This document shows, one piece after another, positions 20,280-30,939 of a DNA stretch of 43,848 bases. The stretch lies in contig NC_090614.1 of NCBI RefSeq assembly GCF_004359215.1, positions 1,387,692 through 1,431,539 of the forward strand, written 5' to 3'. The notes below the pieces were generated by a model. The model was given only the letters and a program-made list of their open reading frames with translations. It was not told where the DNA came from and searched no databases. Origin of the DNA: Bremia lactucae (taxonomy: Eukaryota > Oomycota > Peronosporomycetes > Peronosporales > Peronosporaceae). The stretch's first letter is position 1. Each line of letters starts with the position of its first letter. The translations under genes and the position numbers were made by a program.

Positions 20280-22730
20280 AGATCCCGAGGGACCGGAGCG
20301 AGAATTCGCACCGTGTTATTTTGACGATTTATTCGGCCATAGCCGGGCCATGGGCGGAAAGCGGATGTGGAAGTTCATAAAACTCACATTCGTCAGGTTC
20401 TTACACTTATGCGAAAGCATAAGTTGTATGCAAATCTAAAGAAGTGAATATTCGCTGCAAGCGAAATACCACTTCTTGGGTGCATCGTCGGCAATCACAG
20501 ACGGCCTGTTCCAGTCGATGTCAAGGGACTTAGAAAGTTCCTTGATTTGGCGGCGTACTTGCACAAGTACTCTCGCAATTTTGCAGATATGACAGTTCAT
20601 CTTTCTCGCCTTTTGAATAAAGACGAGAAATGGGTATACACACTGATTGTCAGCATTCGTTTGAAGGTATCAAGCAAAGCTTGATGCAATCGCCCATCTT
20701 AGCGATTGCAGATCAAGACAGACCAATCCATTTGGTCTGTGACGCCAGCGATTTCGCAATCGGCTGTGCGTTAATGCAATACGATACAGCCGGCGCGGAG
20801 CGCGTCGTCTGTTACCAATCGCGTCAGCTGCAACCAGCTGAACGCAATTACCCAGTGCATGACAAGGAACTCCTTGCCATGAAAAATGCACTGGCTAAGT
20901 ATAGGGTCTAACTCCGAGGAGATAGACCGCTCATCGTATATACGGACCATGCGTCATTACACACGGCCGTAAATAGCCAACACCTCTTGCAAAGAATGGC
21001 GAAGTGGCTATCCTTCTTCGCGGAGTATAATTGCCCCGTGGAATATAAACCAGGACGACTTAATGCCGTCGCTAATGCGTTATCACGCCGACCCGATTTC
21101 GAGCCGGCTGCGCATTCCAAAAGTGAAAATAATCCCACTTTTGCAACACTCATTTCAAGTGTTCCGTCATTAACCTTATTTGACTACATAAAGAAAAATG
21201 ATTTATTATACGCAGAAGGTCCTTATCTTCTGCGTATAATGAATCATCTCATGAATTCGTTTGATCAATCTTTCAAAGATTTACCGGCTTTATATCGATC
21301 GGATAACGATTGATACACAACACGCAACGGCTTATTGTATTACACAGCCGTTGCCGGCGACACTCCACGTGACGTCGTCTTAACTCACAATGATTTGCGC
21401 TTGTGCATCATGTATGAGTGTCACGATGCACTAACAAGTTGGCATCGTGGACGTGAGAAAACTTATCTCACCGTAAATCGCGACTTTTACTGGCCCCGCC
21501 AGTATCAGTTCGTGCGCAAGTATATTCGATCCTGCGAGATATGTCAACGGGTGAAGCCTAACCCTTCATCCCGTGCGGCCTCTTCAACCTCTACCACTTC
21601 CGACAGAGTATTGGCAGTCCGTATCTATGAACTTCGTCTTCAAATTACCCAAAGACGATCACAAAAATAATGGAATCCTTGTTTTTGTAGACAAATTCAG
21701 CAATATGGTACATATTGCTGCAGTACCAGAGTCGATCACGGCTCCGGGCTTTGCCCGTGTCTTTATCAACACGGTATTCAAACTCCACGGGTTACCCCGT
21801 GAACTGTTCTCGGATAGAGATCCACGGTTCACGGCGGAGTTTCTGGCAATCCGTGTTCCGATTTCTCGAAACACGGCTGACTATGTCAACATCCGACCAC
21901 CCAGAAACGGATGGTCAAACAAAACGCGTAAATCGCGTCTTCTAAGAGATACTTCGAGGTTACGTCCAATCGTATCCGAATTAGAGCAAGTTTTTACCGA
22001 TGGTCGAATTCGTCATCAATAATTCGGTGCATGCGTCTACAACGCATACACCGTTCTTCGTGAATGGCTTACGCCATCCACGTATACCCGCCCAATTAGA
22101 GGGATCCTCTTGTTTAAGAGGGGGTGGCATCGCACGATCAAATTCATTTTTAGCTCGTGCTCATCACGCGTCAAAGTTAACAGCGATGCGAATGATGTCG
22201 ATGTCGAAGCAATCGACATCGAATATAAGAAAACTCTCATGGCAGTGCGCGCAAAGCGCACTGAAAAAGACAAAACAAATGAGTCAACAGAAATATTTCT
22301 GCTGACTCGAGAATCAGTTATCCGTCTCGTAGAGGACTCCATTGCCAAGGCAGTGGACCGTCAGAAACGAAACGCAGACAAACATGGAAGAGCAAACGTT
22401 CTTTCAGTTAAAATTAATGACCTAGTTCTACTCTCTACGGTATACATACCTAAGCGTGAAGTCACTAATGTGGGTAGCAGTAAACTACTACTCAAGTTCA
22501 TTGGGCATTTCCGTGTACTGCATCGCAGAGGCAATGCGTACACAATAGAATATGCCACGTAGGATGCGTTCGCATGTACGTTGGTCGGCTCCGCCCGTTC
22601 CATCAGTACGCGGTTTCTTTCGAGGATGGATCTGACCACCCTTTTCAAGAATCCCTAAGAAATTCTTGTAATCGCGAACCAGATTTTCATGTTGAATCTG
22701 AAATTTCTCATGCCGGTTACACCTCCAAAC
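20280..22730 (+). pseudogene. Gypsy RT/RNase H/integrase, decayed
   Basis: The RT palm appears as CYFDDLFGHS near 20318, but the upstream finger region is missing. Then come FLDLAAYLHKYSRNFADM, RNase H (HLVCDASDFAIGCAL, KELLAMKNAL), the integrase zinc finger (YECHDAL, then CEICQRVKP) and the catalytic core, in shifting frames. In the core, WQSVSMNFVF has Asn where the first catalytic Asp of the DDE triad is expected; the second, FSDRDPRFTA, is kept. A C-terminal region with LLSTVYIPK and YVGRLRPFHQY follows. Several stops and frameshifts make the copy non-functional. Confidence 0.85.
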
Positions 22731-24560
22731 CAAGAAACTTTCTGAGTCTCTTGACATCAACTGGAACAGGCCAGTTTGTGATTGCCTTGATCTTTTTGGC
22801 ATCAGGGCGCACGCCGTGTTTACCGACGATGTACCCAAGAAGTGGTAATTCGCTTGCAGCGAATTTGCACTTTTTGAGATTTACGTACAACTTGTGCTTA
22901 CGCATTAGTGTAAGAACCTTCCCCCGACGTGGGTACGATGTACTTTAAAGTTAAAGCCCGACTATCCATTCATGGCTCTGCTATGAACGAAGACATCATC
23001 AAAATAACTCAGTGCGACATCTCGCACCGAGCGTTACAGATTGGTTACACATCTTTTGAATGTCGTAGGGGTATCACTTAGTCTCTGTGGCATGATTAGC
23101 CACTCCCATAGCATACCGCTTGGGGCACTTACTGCTGTGTACGGGATATCCTGTTTGCGCATACGGATCTGATAGAATTTATCCACCAGATCTGTTAAGT
23201 ACTCTTTGACATAACGTCAATGATTACGTCTTATCGTGGTATCGGCGTTTGAGTCGGTACCGTTGCAGAGTTCAATTTATTGAATGCATGCACAATCCGC
23301 CATCCTCCTGTTGCTTTACGCACACATAAGGTCAAAGAGCTATGCGGGGAAGTTGACGCTCTCACATGGCCCGCTGCTAAACGATCGGCAAATAATTTGT
23401 CGAATGCTAATACTTGTTCACGGAGCAATGGCCATTGATTCATAACACAGTATTTCGAACCTGGGATTAGGTCGATTTCGTGTCGAGTGCCTTCATCCTT
23501 AGGCAACTCGCACGGTACTGGTTCAGGAAAGACATCCTTGAATTGTTCTTAATCCTTCTGTAAAGAGTTTGTCTTCAATGACTCCCAGGATTGGAACGTA
23601 AAGATTCAATCCGAGTTTTCTCATCGAGGCCACTTTCGTCCATCGATGAGCTGTTGAGAGCCCATTCGCTCTCAGAAAATACTATTGCCGACCGAATATC
23701 GACCACGTAGTTGTCATCTGTGACAAGTGCGCAGATCTGCACGACTTAGCCACTACGCAGACCACGCAAGAACCGTTTCAGTTCTAGCATCGGCAATTGA
23801 GTTATCTCCAAAGTTAACTTCGGAGGCGCTATTAGATCAAGTGTATAAGCGCCTACACTTGATCTATTGCTTACTAAGACATTAATTGTCTCAGTTTCCT
23901 CTTTGAAACTTATTTCCAAAGGTACCGGGAACCTTTGACCAGGTTTCAGGGGACATATTCCCACATATTCTTAAGTACTTATGCATTCAAGTTTATTTGT
24001 GAAGTATCCCCGCGACTGCCTCAAGCTGTGGTTGCGCAACCTTAGCGAGATCCTCTACGTTCGACTCTCCAGTCGATCTAGGACTTTTGCTCTGTCTCTT
24101 ATATACAAGAGTTTCAAACTTTCTTGGATGTTGCTTTTCAAGCAAAGCATACCTTAATTCGTACCACTCAACTTATTCGAGTGGTCGAACTTCGATGCTG
24201 CCTGTGCTTGTGCACAGCCGTCGGGATCTAATTCCACAGTGTGTTGGGCATTCTCACTGAAGTCTTGTGCAGTCATGCAAACGACCGAAACCCAAGTGAG
24301 CCATCGCACTTACTCGTAGGCCATCCACACGCTTGTGGACGCTCCAAGACGTTCATCAGTGGGCTATCTAATGAACAAGAGACAGGCATCGTCACGGCTT
24401 GATGCTGCCAATTTATACATGGCTCGTACTTTTCTGAGCCATGGTAATCCAAGCTACGACCGAACTCATTCGTTTGATCGCTCTCCGTGCGATGTCACTC
24501 AAATGAGGAAACCTCTCACGCGTTGCGTGATAACCTTCTTGAGGGCCTTGGAAGCTCCCT
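22731..24560 (-). pseudogene. Second Gypsy element, minus: RT back to gag leader
   Basis: On the minus strand, legible parts are APPKLTLEITQLPMLELKRF (about 23830-23770), the RT start MPKDEGTRHEIDLIPGSKYC (23506), the catalytic YFDD (23006-22995), and LYVNLKKCKFAASELPLLGY to VDVKRLRKFLGL (22900-22730). At about 22730 it meets the tail of the plus-oriented element within ...FLGL, where AYLHKYSRN should follow. The 24000-24560 part is poorly legible gag. Frames are broken throughout. Confidence 0.75.
23833..23866. repeat. 13-bp hairpin in Gypsy pol
   Basis: TAGATCAAGTGTA pairs perfectly with 23854-23866 around an 8-nt loop. The homologous site at 831-858 has changed both arms in step. Confidence 0.85.
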
Positions 24561-24623
24561 CCCTATTCATCTAACAAGTACACACGCAGAGATGCGGGTC
24601 GTGGGAAGGATTTCAAGTGCTAC

Positions 24624-24735
24624 CAAGTGTAGGCGGGCACGTCGTAATGCGGCCACGCTCTACTTAGGCACACACCCTAGCACAGCGGGGAAGCAATTAA
24701 ACCTGCTTCTCTTGCGTGCAGTGAGGTAGTTGTGG
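24624..24735 (-). repeat. Fragment of a second LTR family, minus
   Basis: It begins TGTAGGCGGGCACGTCG just after AAGTGCTACCAAG, a leader-LTR junction of the same type as the other Gypsy copies. It matches 43397-43505 over about 110 bp. It is cut off before the leader of the LTR at 24794, so two element ends are stacked here. Confidence 0.7.
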
Positions 24736-24793
24736 TGGCCATGTTGTATGGAACGTGCGTGAGCCGTCAAACGGACTACGAAGTGCTACCAGG

Positions 24794-25316
24794 TGCAACA
24801 GGGCATTTTCCATAAGTTCTGATCAGTACTAGTTGACTTTACACTGATTACAGTGTAGGTGAGGTACCTTGAAACTTCACGTACACAATAGTACTAAGGA
24901 AGGTTTCTAATAAAGCTACGGGTCTTTAGCTTTGAAGGTCTAAACTAAGCTTTTATAATATCAAAAAGTAAATATGTATTAATATATTTTGTTTTCTACG
25001 TTACGATCTTCCATCTACTATTGAACTTATAATATTAATATCTAACTAAGTATGACGCCTCCTTGCGTACCGCACAATCGTGTCTAGTAATGGCCAGCGG
25101 GGTTGATTTAGACTTAAACCAACCAATCAATAGAGCCAATGTCCTATTGCATCAATAATACCAAATTTGGTATTATTGTTTTTTTAATTATTTCAGTCAA
25201 AAGTAAAAAGGATAATAATTTTGTACTTCTTTATTTTTTTCCACTTATACGAGGAAATAATAATTGTTTATTCCTCTCATAGGAAATAAAATTTATGTAA
25301 CGGACACCACGCTACA
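24794..25316 (-). repeat. Diverged Gypsy LTR (523 bp), minus
   Basis: It follows the leader ACTACGAAGTGCTACCAGG and runs from TGCAACAGGG to CACGCTACA. The outer end on the minus strand, TGTAGCGTGGTGTCCGTTACAT, resembles TGTAACGGGGTGTATCGTTACAT of the other family. The terminal inverted repeat is imperfect, so this copy is older or belongs to a subfamily. Confidence 0.7.
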
Positions 25317-25515
25317 TAAAGGGTGTGTAACATTAGGCACTAGAGCCGTTTCACATAAATTAAATTAAGACAACTCATTATCTTTGATGAAGTGATTTCG
25401 CCTCAGCAAAATCCAAGTCAAATTTCCGATCTCAAGAAGGAAAAATTGACTTGATTCTTTTAGACCAATTATTTTAAAAACGGAAACGTGACACTGTGCC
25501 ACATTTTCGTTTACG

Positions 25516-25526
25516 GCCATTCCTTA
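25516..25526 (+). promoter_or_regulatory. Candidate oomycete initiator before STE24
   Basis: GCCATTCCTTA, eight bases before the ATG, resembles the CATT-pyrimidine initiator core described for oomycete promoters. It is a match by eye only. Confidence 0.3.
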
Positions 25527-25533
25527 ACGCTCA

Positions 25534-27012
25534 ATGTCGGACCTTTCTTGGTGGCAGGTGCCGTATTATACGGAGCCTGGGTGGAGGCCCAGTGTCCCAT
25601 CCGTACCCTACTTTCAAGGGGCTCTGGTGTTTATGACTCTCGTGTATCTCTTTGAGACGTACTTGGATGTTCGGCAGCACCGTAAATTACACGATAAGCA
25701 ATTTCCGAAGCCTCTTACTGAGGCCATCAAGGGTCTCGGAAGTTATCGTATCGCACCAAAAGACGAAAAGGATGCGGTATCCAAACAAACAGAAGCAGTA
25801 GCTGAAAAACTGAAAGAGCACACCGACGTGCCTACGACTGAGAAAACATTGCTGGCTGCGACACAAGACAAGTTTGACAAGAGTCGTGCTTACGGACTAG
25901 ACCAAAGCACGTTTGGTTTTGTAAGTGGCGTGTACAAGCAGGTGGAGGCTACAGCTTTTTTGCTGCTAGGGTACTTGCCGTTTATGTGGATGATAAGTGG
26001 CAAGGCGCTCGTGGCTTTAAATCTGGACGCTACGAACGAGATTTACCGAGCACTAATGCTTTTGACGCTCACAAATATTCGTGAAACTCTTGTCGAGATC
26101 CCCTTTGGTCTATATTCGACCTTTGTGGTCGAAGCTCGTCATGGGTTTAACAAACAAACGCTGGGCTTGTTCTTTATGGACAAGATTAAGAATTTCGCTC
26201 TCTTTATTGTAATTGGATATCCCGTCACGGCTGCGTTAATTTATGTCATTCGATGGGGAGGAGCGTACTTTTACATGTATGTCTGGGCGTTCCTTTTTGT
26301 CTTCTCCGTCGTAATGATGACGCTCTATCCGGTGCTCATAATGCCACTGTTTAACAAATTCACACCACTCGACCAAAGCGAGCTCCGTACGCGTATCGAA
26401 GCGCTGGCTGCAAGTCTAAACTTCCCATTAACCAAGCTCTTTGTGACGGACGGCTCCAAGCGCTCGAGTCATAGCAATGCGTATTTTTTTGGATTTTTCA
26501 AGAGCAAGCGCATTGTGCTGTTTGATACGCTCTTGGAGCAAGCCACACATGACGAAATCGTAGCGATTTTGGGTCATGAACTTGGCCACTGGAAACTCTG
26601 GCATACTGCACAAGGCTTTGTGATCCAGCAAATGTACATTTTAGCATCGTTTTACGTCTTTGGGCTCTGTATGAACGATGCTGAGCTCTTTGCAAGTTTT
26701 GGATTTGCAGGCGATTCGGCAAAACCAATCATTATTGGTTTCTTACTCTTTTCACAGACGGTGTGGGCACCGGTGGAGCACGTGCTTTCGTTTCTCATCA
26801 CGCTAAATACGCGCAAGAACGAGTTCGAAGCAGACGCCTTTGCGGTTGACCTTGGCCACGACATTCCACTCAAGTCAGGACTGACGAAATTGGCCATAGA
26901 AAACCTGTCGAACATGAATCCTGACCATCTCTATAGTGCCTATCACTACAGCCACCCGCCTCTCGTGGAGCGGCTAAATGCCATTACTGCTCGGGCCAAG
27001 AAATCGCAGTAA
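25534..27012 (+). CDS. STE24: CAAX prenyl protease 1 (STE24 family, M48A)
   Basis: A single exon encodes 492 residues, somewhat longer than yeast Ste24. The zinc metalloprotease motif HELGHWK (H348, E349, H352) and the downstream NEFEAD glutamate (E432) complete the gluzincin site. Hydrophobic segments at about 28-42, 130-150, 165-185, 215-240, 245-270, 360-380 and 400-420 fit the multi-pass ER barrel. Residues 60-110, rich in Lys and Glu, form a soluble loop. The protein ends KKSQ, a fit to the KKxx ER-retrieval signal. It removes the last three residues from farnesylated CAAX proteins and may clear blocked translocons. Its stop is 111 bp from the convergent PARP stop. Confidence 0.95.
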   Translation: MSDLSWWQVPYYTEPGWRPSVPSVPYFQGALVFMTLVYLFETYLDVRQHRKLHDKQFPKPLTEAIKGLGSYRIAPKDEKDAVSKQTEAVAEKLKEHTDVPTTEKTLLAATQDKFDKSRAYGLDQSTFGFVSGVYKQVEATAFLLLGYLPFMWMISGKALVALNLDATNEIYRALMLLTLTNIRETLVEIPFGLYSTFVVEARHGFNKQTLGLFFMDKIKNFALFIVIGYPVTAALIYVIRWGGAYFYMYVWAFLFVFSVVMMTLYPVLIMPLFNKFTPLDQSELRTRIEALAASLNFPLTKLFVTDGSKRSSHSNAYFFGFFKSKRIVLFDTLLEQATHDEIVAILGHELGHWKLWHTAQGFVIQQMYILASFYVFGLCMNDAELFASFGFAGDSAKPIIIGFLLFSQTVWAPVEHVLSFLITLNTRKNEFEADAFAVDLGHDIPLKSGLTKLAIENLSNMNPDHLYSAYHYSHPPLVERLNAITARAKKSQ

Positions 27013-27123
27013 AAAGGTCCGTTTCTCATTAAGTCCGAAAGTTCTTTTAAGTACGTCAGCTTCATTATCGATATGTGCGTGACATCAATTTACGTACGGC
27101 ACACGAATTCATAGCATGTTGCT

Positions 27124-29434
27124 TTATTCTGGCATCCTTGCCAAGACGACGAAACGCATTCGTGTCTGGTGCGGATTGTAGATTATATACTCGCTGTGAT
27201 GCATATCTGTTCGCTCTTCAGGATGCACACATTTGCCTACGGGCCAAATCGTACCGTGGAAATCCACGAATTCTCCTGCAGTATCTGGACGACACGATCC
27301 CAAGCCATGACAGCTATAATTGCAATTTTCTTTCGCATGCCCACCAGCTCGTGTATGCACATATATCTTGGCTCTGTCGTCTGAATTCACCATCTCTTTA
27401 CTCTTGCCCAAAGCCACTTCACTTAAAGCAAGCACACACTGGTTTTGGCTATTCGTTGGCCTAGTATGGCAGTACGCCTGCGCTTTCGTGACTTTGTCGG
27501 TAAAGTACAGCCCTTTGCCAAATGTTCGTCCATTCGAAGTAACTTCAGGCGGCGCAATGCGCAAACCTTCTGATAAAATGCCTAACCAATTGTCCAAGTG
27601 GCTTCCGTGCCATAGAATCTAAAAACACACACAATAAGTCCTTTTGTAATTGACTGACCGTGCAAAATTTCTTACCCGTCGATTCGAGAGATTACGAAAC
27701 ATGGCAAAGTGCGCCTCTTGCTCGGGTTTTTTGACTCGAAAGACTGCAAGCAATTGCAATCGCTCGTAATTTCGTCCACAGCAGTTGGAATTACGGATAT
27801 AGGTCTGAATCAATGCATAATCCGGATGCGAGCTATTAACAGGGTAGAGCTCACACTTTAACAAGTGGTAACACTCGTCTAAATAGTTCCGCGAGCCACA
27901 CTGACGTACGATGGGCTCGTGCATGATTCCACGCACGTTTGCGCCAACTTCCGCCATTAGCTGCACTTTTTTTCCAAGCTTCACCATTGTATCAATTACT
28001 TTCAAATGCGAGCAATGTGGAATGAACGAGTAGAATTGGTTACTGAGATTCGATACTTCATTTTGATTCATTGGACGAGTGCAAAGAGCTTGATAAATCT
28101 CCTCGAGCGTCTCATATCCCTATATAATCAACCAAAAAGACAACGCCATGAGCCTACTTTCTCGTATAAAAAGATGTGTTGGGTATCCACCTACGCGTTG
28201 AATCGTTGTCTTGGACAGACGACCAAGTGGCAGCTTCATTTGCGTCTCGTCCACCACCTCCTTCGTACCTGTTGCCATACCCGGAGGGTCAGCCTGATCA
28301 GCAATCAAGCTTAAAAAATCCTGCACCTCCACCGGTAATTCAGATACCGGTGCACACGTCAATTGATCCGTTGATTCGGCATTTACGATAGTTTCTTCAC
28401 CGCTTGCATATAACCACTCGCATTGGGTATGTAACCCTCGTCGAACCCTCTTGGACGTGGCGACGGTTGTTGCTTGCGTTGTTGTCCACATTGAAGCTCG
28501 ACGTCGTTTTCGACTGGAGATTTGGGCAGGAGATGGCGCTGGGGACGTTATAGCGATCTCCATATCCTGAAAAGAATTGGCATTGTGGAGTTTGCCTTGA
28601 TTGTCCGCTACCGCCGATGGGAGGGACTCGGAGAATGGCGGACCATTGGAATGGTCTAATTCAATCCACGTGTAGCTACCTTCCTGGTATCTCAACGCAT
28701 GGCGGTCTTCCCATTCACAATGGGTATTGGTTGCAAACACCGTGCAAAATTGCAACGTCACCTTCTCAGTGGATGAGAATGGGCCGGCAAGCGTTGTTTT
28801 GCCCGGGCAGCCGATGGAACCTGCACGGGTGTAGAGATAAAATTGCTCGTCAAACTTAAGCGCTTGTAGTGCGATAAACTCGCTGTGGTGTTGGGTGACA
28901 CTTGCCTGTCAATTGGAGCATAGAATTGCATTAAAAGAGGATACGCATGGCTGGCCATATTTGCAAGTTGTCACGTACTCGTATGAGCATGGCATCATAA
29001 TAGCTGCCAGCATGTTGTAAAACAGTCGATCGGTGCTGATATGCCTCTGGTAGGTAAGAATCAGGTTTAATAGGATAAACCTTCTCTTCGTTGTGGGCAG
29101 ACTCGGTGTCACCACTGCGGATACCGCGTTTTGGCCCATGACTCTCGGCGACATCGTCGTCGGGCAGCTGGAGCTTGACAGCTTTGCCCATACGCCGCGA
29201 TGTCACGCGTTTCTTAAGCGGTGGTGAAAGTACTGGCAACTGTGTCGTTGTGCGCTGTGACCGCGTGCTAGCTGCGACCCCCGAACGTGACGCGTACATG
29301 CTTGATAGGTTGAGGCGGCGCGGACGAGTCGGTGTCGTCGGTAATGAGTTTGGTAAGGGCGAGGAGCTCATGGCGATTGCAGCGGGCGATGCCTTGTTCG
29401 CCAAGACTCCAGAATTGCGGCGCTTTTTAGCCAT
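27124..29434 (-). CDS. PARP: Poly(ADP-ribose) polymerase (WGR-like, PRD, catalytic)
   Basis: Four exons, 29434-28979, 28905-28195, 28119-27676 and 27618-27124, encode 701 residues; introns are 73, 75 and 57 nt, all phase 0. The basic, Ser/Pro-rich N terminus (MAKKRRNSG, LKKRVTSRRMGK) is probably nuclear-targeting. A WGR-type domain begins YYDAMLIR|ASVTQHHSEF and continues ALQALKFDEQFYLYTRAGSIG, but the WGR triplet reads AGS (180-182). The helical regulatory domain includes MKLPLGRLSKTTIQR|GYETLEEIY. The catalytic domain has the H-Y-E triad, H541 (LWHGSH), Y575 (GKGLYFTD) and E680 (HSEYIIYN), which implies polymer synthesis from NAD+. Likely roles are DNA-break signalling and chromatin response. 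A second basic stretch (SSRKRRRAS) lies in exon 2. Confidence 0.9.
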
Positions 29435-29950
29435 GGAAGCGGTCCGTCACTTGGAGATCTGTGGCTCAGGAGGCTATAGCTGAACTGCTGCTAGCTCCCC
29501 TTCGCCGGACAAGGCGGGTCTATTATCAGACCTTCTTGGGTCGACCCGGTGTCGTTTTTATCTTCGAGTTTGTAGGAGCGTGTTATACTGGTTACCGGTT
29601 TTGCCGTGTTCTCGCTGTAAAGCGAATGAGAGCAAGTAAAGATGTGGCGCGACATCACAAGGTCCTTGCCAGTACTTCGATTGCCGTCGATGTGGATATC
29701 GGTAAACGTAATTATAAATGATGCATTTTGTGTGCAAGATCTTATGGTTTTGTGACGGAAAGTGATTGCAATCCTTTTATCAATCACTCCAAGCCAAAAC
29801 AATGCTTGCTATATCTACGATTGCAACAAGCTCGGGCAGTTCAATGCTTGGACTACATGTTGAAGCAACTATTTATCTGATAATCGGCTTTTTTTCACAC
29901 CCAAATTTGCGTAGTCATAAAGTCGAGGGAATTAAGGGCCAAGCTCACAA
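29435..29950. other. Divergent intergenic region, PARP / Orai-like (516 bp)
   Basis: This must contain both promoters. I see no gene and no clear TATA box. Confidence 0.5.
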
Positions 29951-30793
29951 ATGGCGGCCGTAGGTGCAGTAGTAGACGCTGTCTTCGGGTCGTATGACAT
30001 TAAAAACGCCAAGCACTGGCGTGATGAGGACTTGTTACACCGTGAGCAGGAAATGCAGTGGCGAGAGGATTCTATTCGAAGAGAGTACGAGTGGCGGCGT
30101 GCCGATCTCCAGCGAGAACGCCGCGTGGTGAAGCTCGAGAATGAGAAACGCATCATCGATGCCCGGCATCGGCAGCTCGTGACCGTCTCACAAATGTCGG
30201 CACTGCTTGCGGGCTTCACAATGTCTACTATCATTGAGGTGCAAATTGCCGATGCCACAAGCGAACCGATATTGATCATGTACGGCACTGTGTGCTGCTT
30301 AGAGGTGAGGACGAATGTAACAAGAACTTAATGGCTATTTTTGTTAATTATGATACCGATACATATGAACTAACGTGGCGTACTGTAGTTTATAGTCATG
30401 TTAATGTGCATGTTAACGTGTATGGCACTACTCCTAGCACTAACACGATTCGTGACACACACGCTGGAGGGCGAGGTGCACGCGCTTTCGTCGTTAGAGC
30501 TAGACGTGGTTTCTCCTTTCTATGGCTGGTGGCTTAGCAAATGCGAATCCGAGTGGATTTTAGCGTATCACCTCTTCCGAAGCGGGTTGTCCTTGTTTCT
30601 TGCACAGGTGGCGCTGCTGGGCTGGACAGTCTTTGGCGAGTGGAAAGCCGCCGCCTCGTGCATGACGATACTCTGTGTGCTTGCGCTCGCGTACTTGGAG
30701 CTGCGCGTCGCCAGCCGATGGAGATATCTCGTGCGGTTTCCTGAATCCCGGACGCCTAGATCGCCCGTCAGAAGACAACCTGCCACCTCATAG
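29951..30793 (+). CDS. ORAI: Orai-like calcium channel, copy A
   Basis: Two exons, 29951-30304 and 30389-30793, encode 252 residues; the 84-nt intron joins CCLE|FIVML, aligning without gaps to copy B. Four membrane segments lie at about 82-100, 107-138, 170-198 and 205-225. TM1 reads SALLAGFTMSTIIEVQI, matching the animal Orai pore helix. E96 takes the selectivity-filter place and G88 the hinge, but S92 replaces the hydrophobic gate valine. TM3 reads LFLAQVALLGW with Q191 in place of the conserved Glu. A charged, probably coiled-coil helix (residues 22-77) precedes TM1. Orai channels carry store-operated calcium entry at the plasma membrane. Activation here is unknown. The stop is 146 bp from the AK-HSD start. 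Confidence 0.75.
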
Positions 30794-30939
30794 ACAATAT
30801 AATTGCCCTTTTGACCCAATTTATGGTCACTTCCACTATAAAATGTAATTTATTGAATTGACACCAGCTCCAAGTAATTTGTTTAATTTATTTCAGTGAC
30901 ATTTTTTTTGCCTGTTTTGCGGCCTCGTCAATTAAAATC

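Noticed and set aside
17585..25316. Hairpin-rich stretches considered as a CRISPR-like or tandem repeat array.
   Set aside because: The hairpins differ in sequence from one another, have no constant repeat or spacer length, and lie within retrotransposon coding sequence.
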